A stretch of 64,000 nt of DNA. It comes from JBBRZF01 sp038236965. GTDB lineage: Bacteria; Acidobacteriota; Terriglobia; Terriglobales; Acidobacteriaceae. The stretch lies in contig JBBRZF010000001.1 in the NCBI GenBank assembly GCA_038236965.1, positions 11,637 through 75,636 of the forward strand. The letters are read 5' to 3'. The position numbers and the translations under genes were made by a program. Below are positions 62,114 through 64,000 of the stretch, in pieces. Every line of letters begins with the position of its first letter. Positions within the stretch are counted from its first letter, which is position 1. Below the pieces are notes generated by a model. That model had not been told where the DNA came from and made no database searches. It worked only from the letters and a program-made list of their open reading frames with translations.

Positions 62114-63187
62114 ATGAAGCCTGTTCCAGTTAACAGGGGTTCGGATACAGTACACGCGACGGTGTGGGGATTGGCTGCCGCGTTCGTGATCATCGCCGGA
62201 ATCTTTGTCGGCAGCCGAGGCCTGCGCGACTTCGATGCCGCGCTGGTTTCCTATGCCGGGGCGACCGTCTTTGCCGCCTTCGGTCTAGGCTATCGCTATG
62301 CCATGTGGTTGCGTCGTCCACCGACGCGCCTTTATTGGTATCGCGGGTGGCAGATTTTCCTCAATCCAAAGAAGCTGCCACAGAACGTCGCACACCTGGC
62401 GAAGATCATCTGGGACGACATTTTTCTGCAACGCTTCATCGAACGTCGTTCAAAGATGCGCTGGGCTGCCCACTGGTTTCTAGCTTGGGGATGCCTGCTT
62501 GCCGCCGCAGTGACCTTCCCGCTATCTTTCGGATGGGTGCGCTTTGAGTCTGCGCGCGACAGCCAGAAAATCTACAACGCATTTGTCTTCGGAATTCCTG
62601 CTGGAAGTTTTCGGCTCGGAACCGCAGTCTCTGTCCTGGCCTTCAATGTGCTTGATATCGCTGCGGTGATGGTGCTGACCGGAATCTTCATTGCCATGTG
62701 GCGGCGCGGACGCGATCACGGCGCCATTACCGTTCAACAATTTTCCAACGACCTTCTGCCGCTGATATTTCTGTTCTCCATCTCCATTACGGGCTTGTTC
62801 CTCACGGCCTCCACGCACCTCATGCACGGATTGAATTATGTCTTCCTCTCGCAGATTCATGCGGTGACCGTGATCTTGACGCTGCTCTATCTTCCCTTCG
62901 GGAAATTCTTCCACATCTTCCAGCGTCCGGCGCAGCTCGGCTTGGACTTCTATAAGCGCGAAGGTGCCGAAGGCCCGCAGGCGCTCTGCATGCGTTGCGG
63001 AGAGCCTTACGGTTCGCAACTGCAAATGGACGATATGAAGAATGTGCAGGCCGCGTTGGGAATCAAGTACCAGATGGCGGACGGCACTCACTACCAGGAT
63101 GTATGTCCGCTGTGCCGCCGGAAGAATCTGGCGCTCACGCAAGATGGATTGTGGAAGACTGCCGGCATTCATACTCAAGGATTCTGA
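62114..63187 (+). CDS. Membrane redox subunit (NarI/DsrM-like) with C-terminal CxxC pairs
   Basis: 357 residues. About six membrane helices (15-35, 43-60, 115-137, 165-190, 210-235, 250-270). Histidines in the helices ([31 protein letters not shown]) suggest bound haem, in the style of the NarI/DsrM cytochrome b family. The C-terminal soluble part has CMRCGEP and CPLCRRK, two CxxC pairs that may bind a metal or [FeS] cluster. It lies between NarK and the nitrate reductase, so it probably passes quinol electrons to it. Exact family not certain. Confidence 0.7.
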   Translation: MKPVPVNRGSDTVHATVWGLAAAFVIIAGIFVGSRGLRDFDAALVSYAGATVFAAFGLGYRYAMWLRRPPTRLYWYRGWQIFLNPKKLPQNVAHLAKIIWDDIFLQRFIERRSKMRWAAHWFLAWGCLLAAAVTFPLSFGWVRFESARDSQKIYNAFVFGIPAGSFRLGTAVSVLAFNVLDIAAVMVLTGIFIAMWRRGRDHGAITVQQFSNDLLPLIFLFSISITGLFLTASTHLMHGLNYVFLSQIHAVTVILTLLYLPFGKFFHIFQRPAQLGLDFYKREGAEGPQALCMRCGEPYGSQLQMDDMKNVQAALGIKYQMADGTHYQDVCPLCRRKNLALTQDGLWKTAGIHTQGF

Positions 63188-63189
63188 AA

Positions 63190-64000
63190 ATGGCGAAACT
63201 CCCTACCGATATTCCCGAGCTTGTAAAACAGTTTGGTCCCACGCTGCACCGCGTTCCTCCCGGTGGATGGACTCACACGGGTGAAGACGACAAGCTTGTC
63301 AAGACGCATTGCTGCTTCTGCGGACAACAATGTGGGATCCAGCTTCGCGTGCGGGAAAACAAGGTCGTGGGATTCGAGCCTTGGGAAGACTTTCCCTTTA
63401 ACAAGGGGAAGCTCTGCCCCAAGGGCGTCAAGCGTTACATGCAAGACGAACATCCTGACCGCCTCAAGAGCCCAATGCAGCGCGTCGAAGGCTCCGGCTT
63501 CAAACCTATCGGGTGGGACGCCGCCATGGAGCGCACCGTCAGCGAGATCAAACGCATCCAGACCACCTACGGCAAAGACGCGTTCGCAGTTCTCACGGGC
63601 GCTTCTCTGACCAATGAAAAAGCCTACTTGATGGGCAAGTTCGCGCGCGTGGCGGTACAGACCGCCAACATTGATTACAACGGACGCCTTTGCATGGTCT
63701 CTGCCGGTGCGGCCTCGAAAAAAGTTTTCGGCATGGATCGCAGCGCAAATCCATGGAGCGATATTCCCAAGGCGAAGGTCATCCTGGTTGCGGGCGCGAA
63801 CGTAGCCGAGTGCGCTCCCATTACCACCGACTACCTGTGGCAGGCACGCGAGAACGGCGGCAAACTCATCGTCATGGATCCGCGCATGACGCCCATCGCG
63901 CGCAACGCCGACCTCTTCATCCCCGTCCGCTCGGGCGGAGACATCGGCGTCTTCAACGGCATCCTGCACATCATGATCGAGCGCGGATGGATCGACCGCG
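63190..64000 (+). CDS. nasA: Molybdopterin nitrate reductase catalytic subunit (3' partial)
   Basis: 270 residues before the window edge, starting at the ATG 63190, two bases after the previous stop. The [4Fe-4S] motif is C41-x2-C44-x3-C48 with C76 (CCFCGQQCG... KLCPKG). A conserved cysteine (C168 in [10 protein letters not shown]) is at the position of the molybdenum ligand in Nas/Nar-B enzymes. The Mo-bisMGD fold continues with the segment [14 protein letters not shown] and [10 protein letters not shown]. It reduces nitrate to nitrite in the cytoplasm for assimilation. Formate dehydrogenase is a related alternative. Confidence 0.88.
   Translation, partial: MAKLPTDIPELVKQFGPTLHRVPPGGWTHTGEDDKLVKTHCCFCGQQCGIQLRVRENKVVGFEPWEDFPFNKGKLCPKGVKRYMQDEHPDRLKSPMQRVEGSGFKPIGWDAAMERTVSEIKRIQTTYGKDAFAVLTGASLTNEKAYLMGKFARVAVQTANIDYNGRLCMVSAGAASKKVFGMDRSANPWSDIPKAKVILVAGANVAECAPITTDYLWQARENGGKLIVMDPRMTPIARNADLFIPVRSGGDIGVFNGILHIMIERGWIDR

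Noticed and set aside
1..64000. tRNA, rRNA or known riboswitch genes
   Set aside because: No cloverleaf-like or rRNA-like sequence was recognised in the intergenic regions; a covariance-model search would be needed to exclude small RNAs.

Overview
The window looks like a chromosomal segment of a Gram-negative, GC-rich soil-type bacterium, most likely Acidobacteriota (Terriglobia/Koribacter-like). The call rests on a Kdo-activating KdsB and periplasmic SurA-type and LolA-like proteins (a diderm envelope), a REC-DUF4388 regulator, orphan PASTA protein, STN-like and TPR proteins of the kinds common in that phylum, and several intergenic repeat families typical of its genomes. No rRNA, tRNA or CRISPR array was found. 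This is inference from protein families; no marker rRNA is present.

Layout. 1-1.7 kb: molybdenum cofactor genes (moaC, cut by the window edge, and a mogA/moaB homologue) around a response regulator. 1.7-3.4 kb: repeat-rich intergenic DNA around one small secreted protein. 3.4-8.2 kb: LOG-family protein, small membrane protein and a very large TPR protein. 8.5-14.4 kb: an S41 peptidase homologue that has lost its catalytic residues, a methyltransferase, a PBP1A/PASTA pair for peptidoglycan, and kdsB. 14.4-19.4 kb (minus): M48 protease and a complete GDP-mannose route (manA, manC, phosphomannomutase). 19.5-23.9 kb: aminotransferase/coaD, AI-2E-type permease, recA. 24.2-29.6 kb: PAS protein, double-domain ThyX-like protein, then a 2.5-kb cassette (ArsR, AHSA1, DUF1801) bounded by inverted arrays of GGCAG-N7-CTGCC repeats, then a MOSC protein. 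29.8-35.9 kb: secreted proteins, pentapeptide-motif DPP III-like peptidase, SurA-like PPIase, YhaM-like nuclease, HAD hydrolase. 36-39.2 kb: two-component cluster. 39.4-43.5 kb: aroC, def, fmt, rsmB. 43.5-48.6 kb: methyltransferase, second copy of a dispersed repeat, BlaI/M56 pair, purH. 48.8-57.8 kb: regulators, fabG, antiporter, small membrane proteins, PP2C phosphatase, an IS5-type transposase and a frameshifted TPR-peptidase. 57.9-64 kb: M1 peptidase, GlsB-like protein and the start of a nitrate-assimilation locus (NarK, membrane subunit, molybdopterin nitrate reductase cut by the edge).

Most genes are housekeeping and lie in short operons. The most unusual items are (i) the transposase-less cassette at about 26478-28956, whose ends resemble multi-repeat IS21-type ends and whose first gene starts inside a perfect palindrome, (ii) the catalytically dead S41 homologue at 8489, (iii) the ThyX-like double protein with complementary half-motifs, (iv) a pentapeptide-repeat N-terminus on MogA created by 15-bp DNA repeats, and (v) a pair of inverted, 42-kb-separated copies of a structured intergenic repeat.
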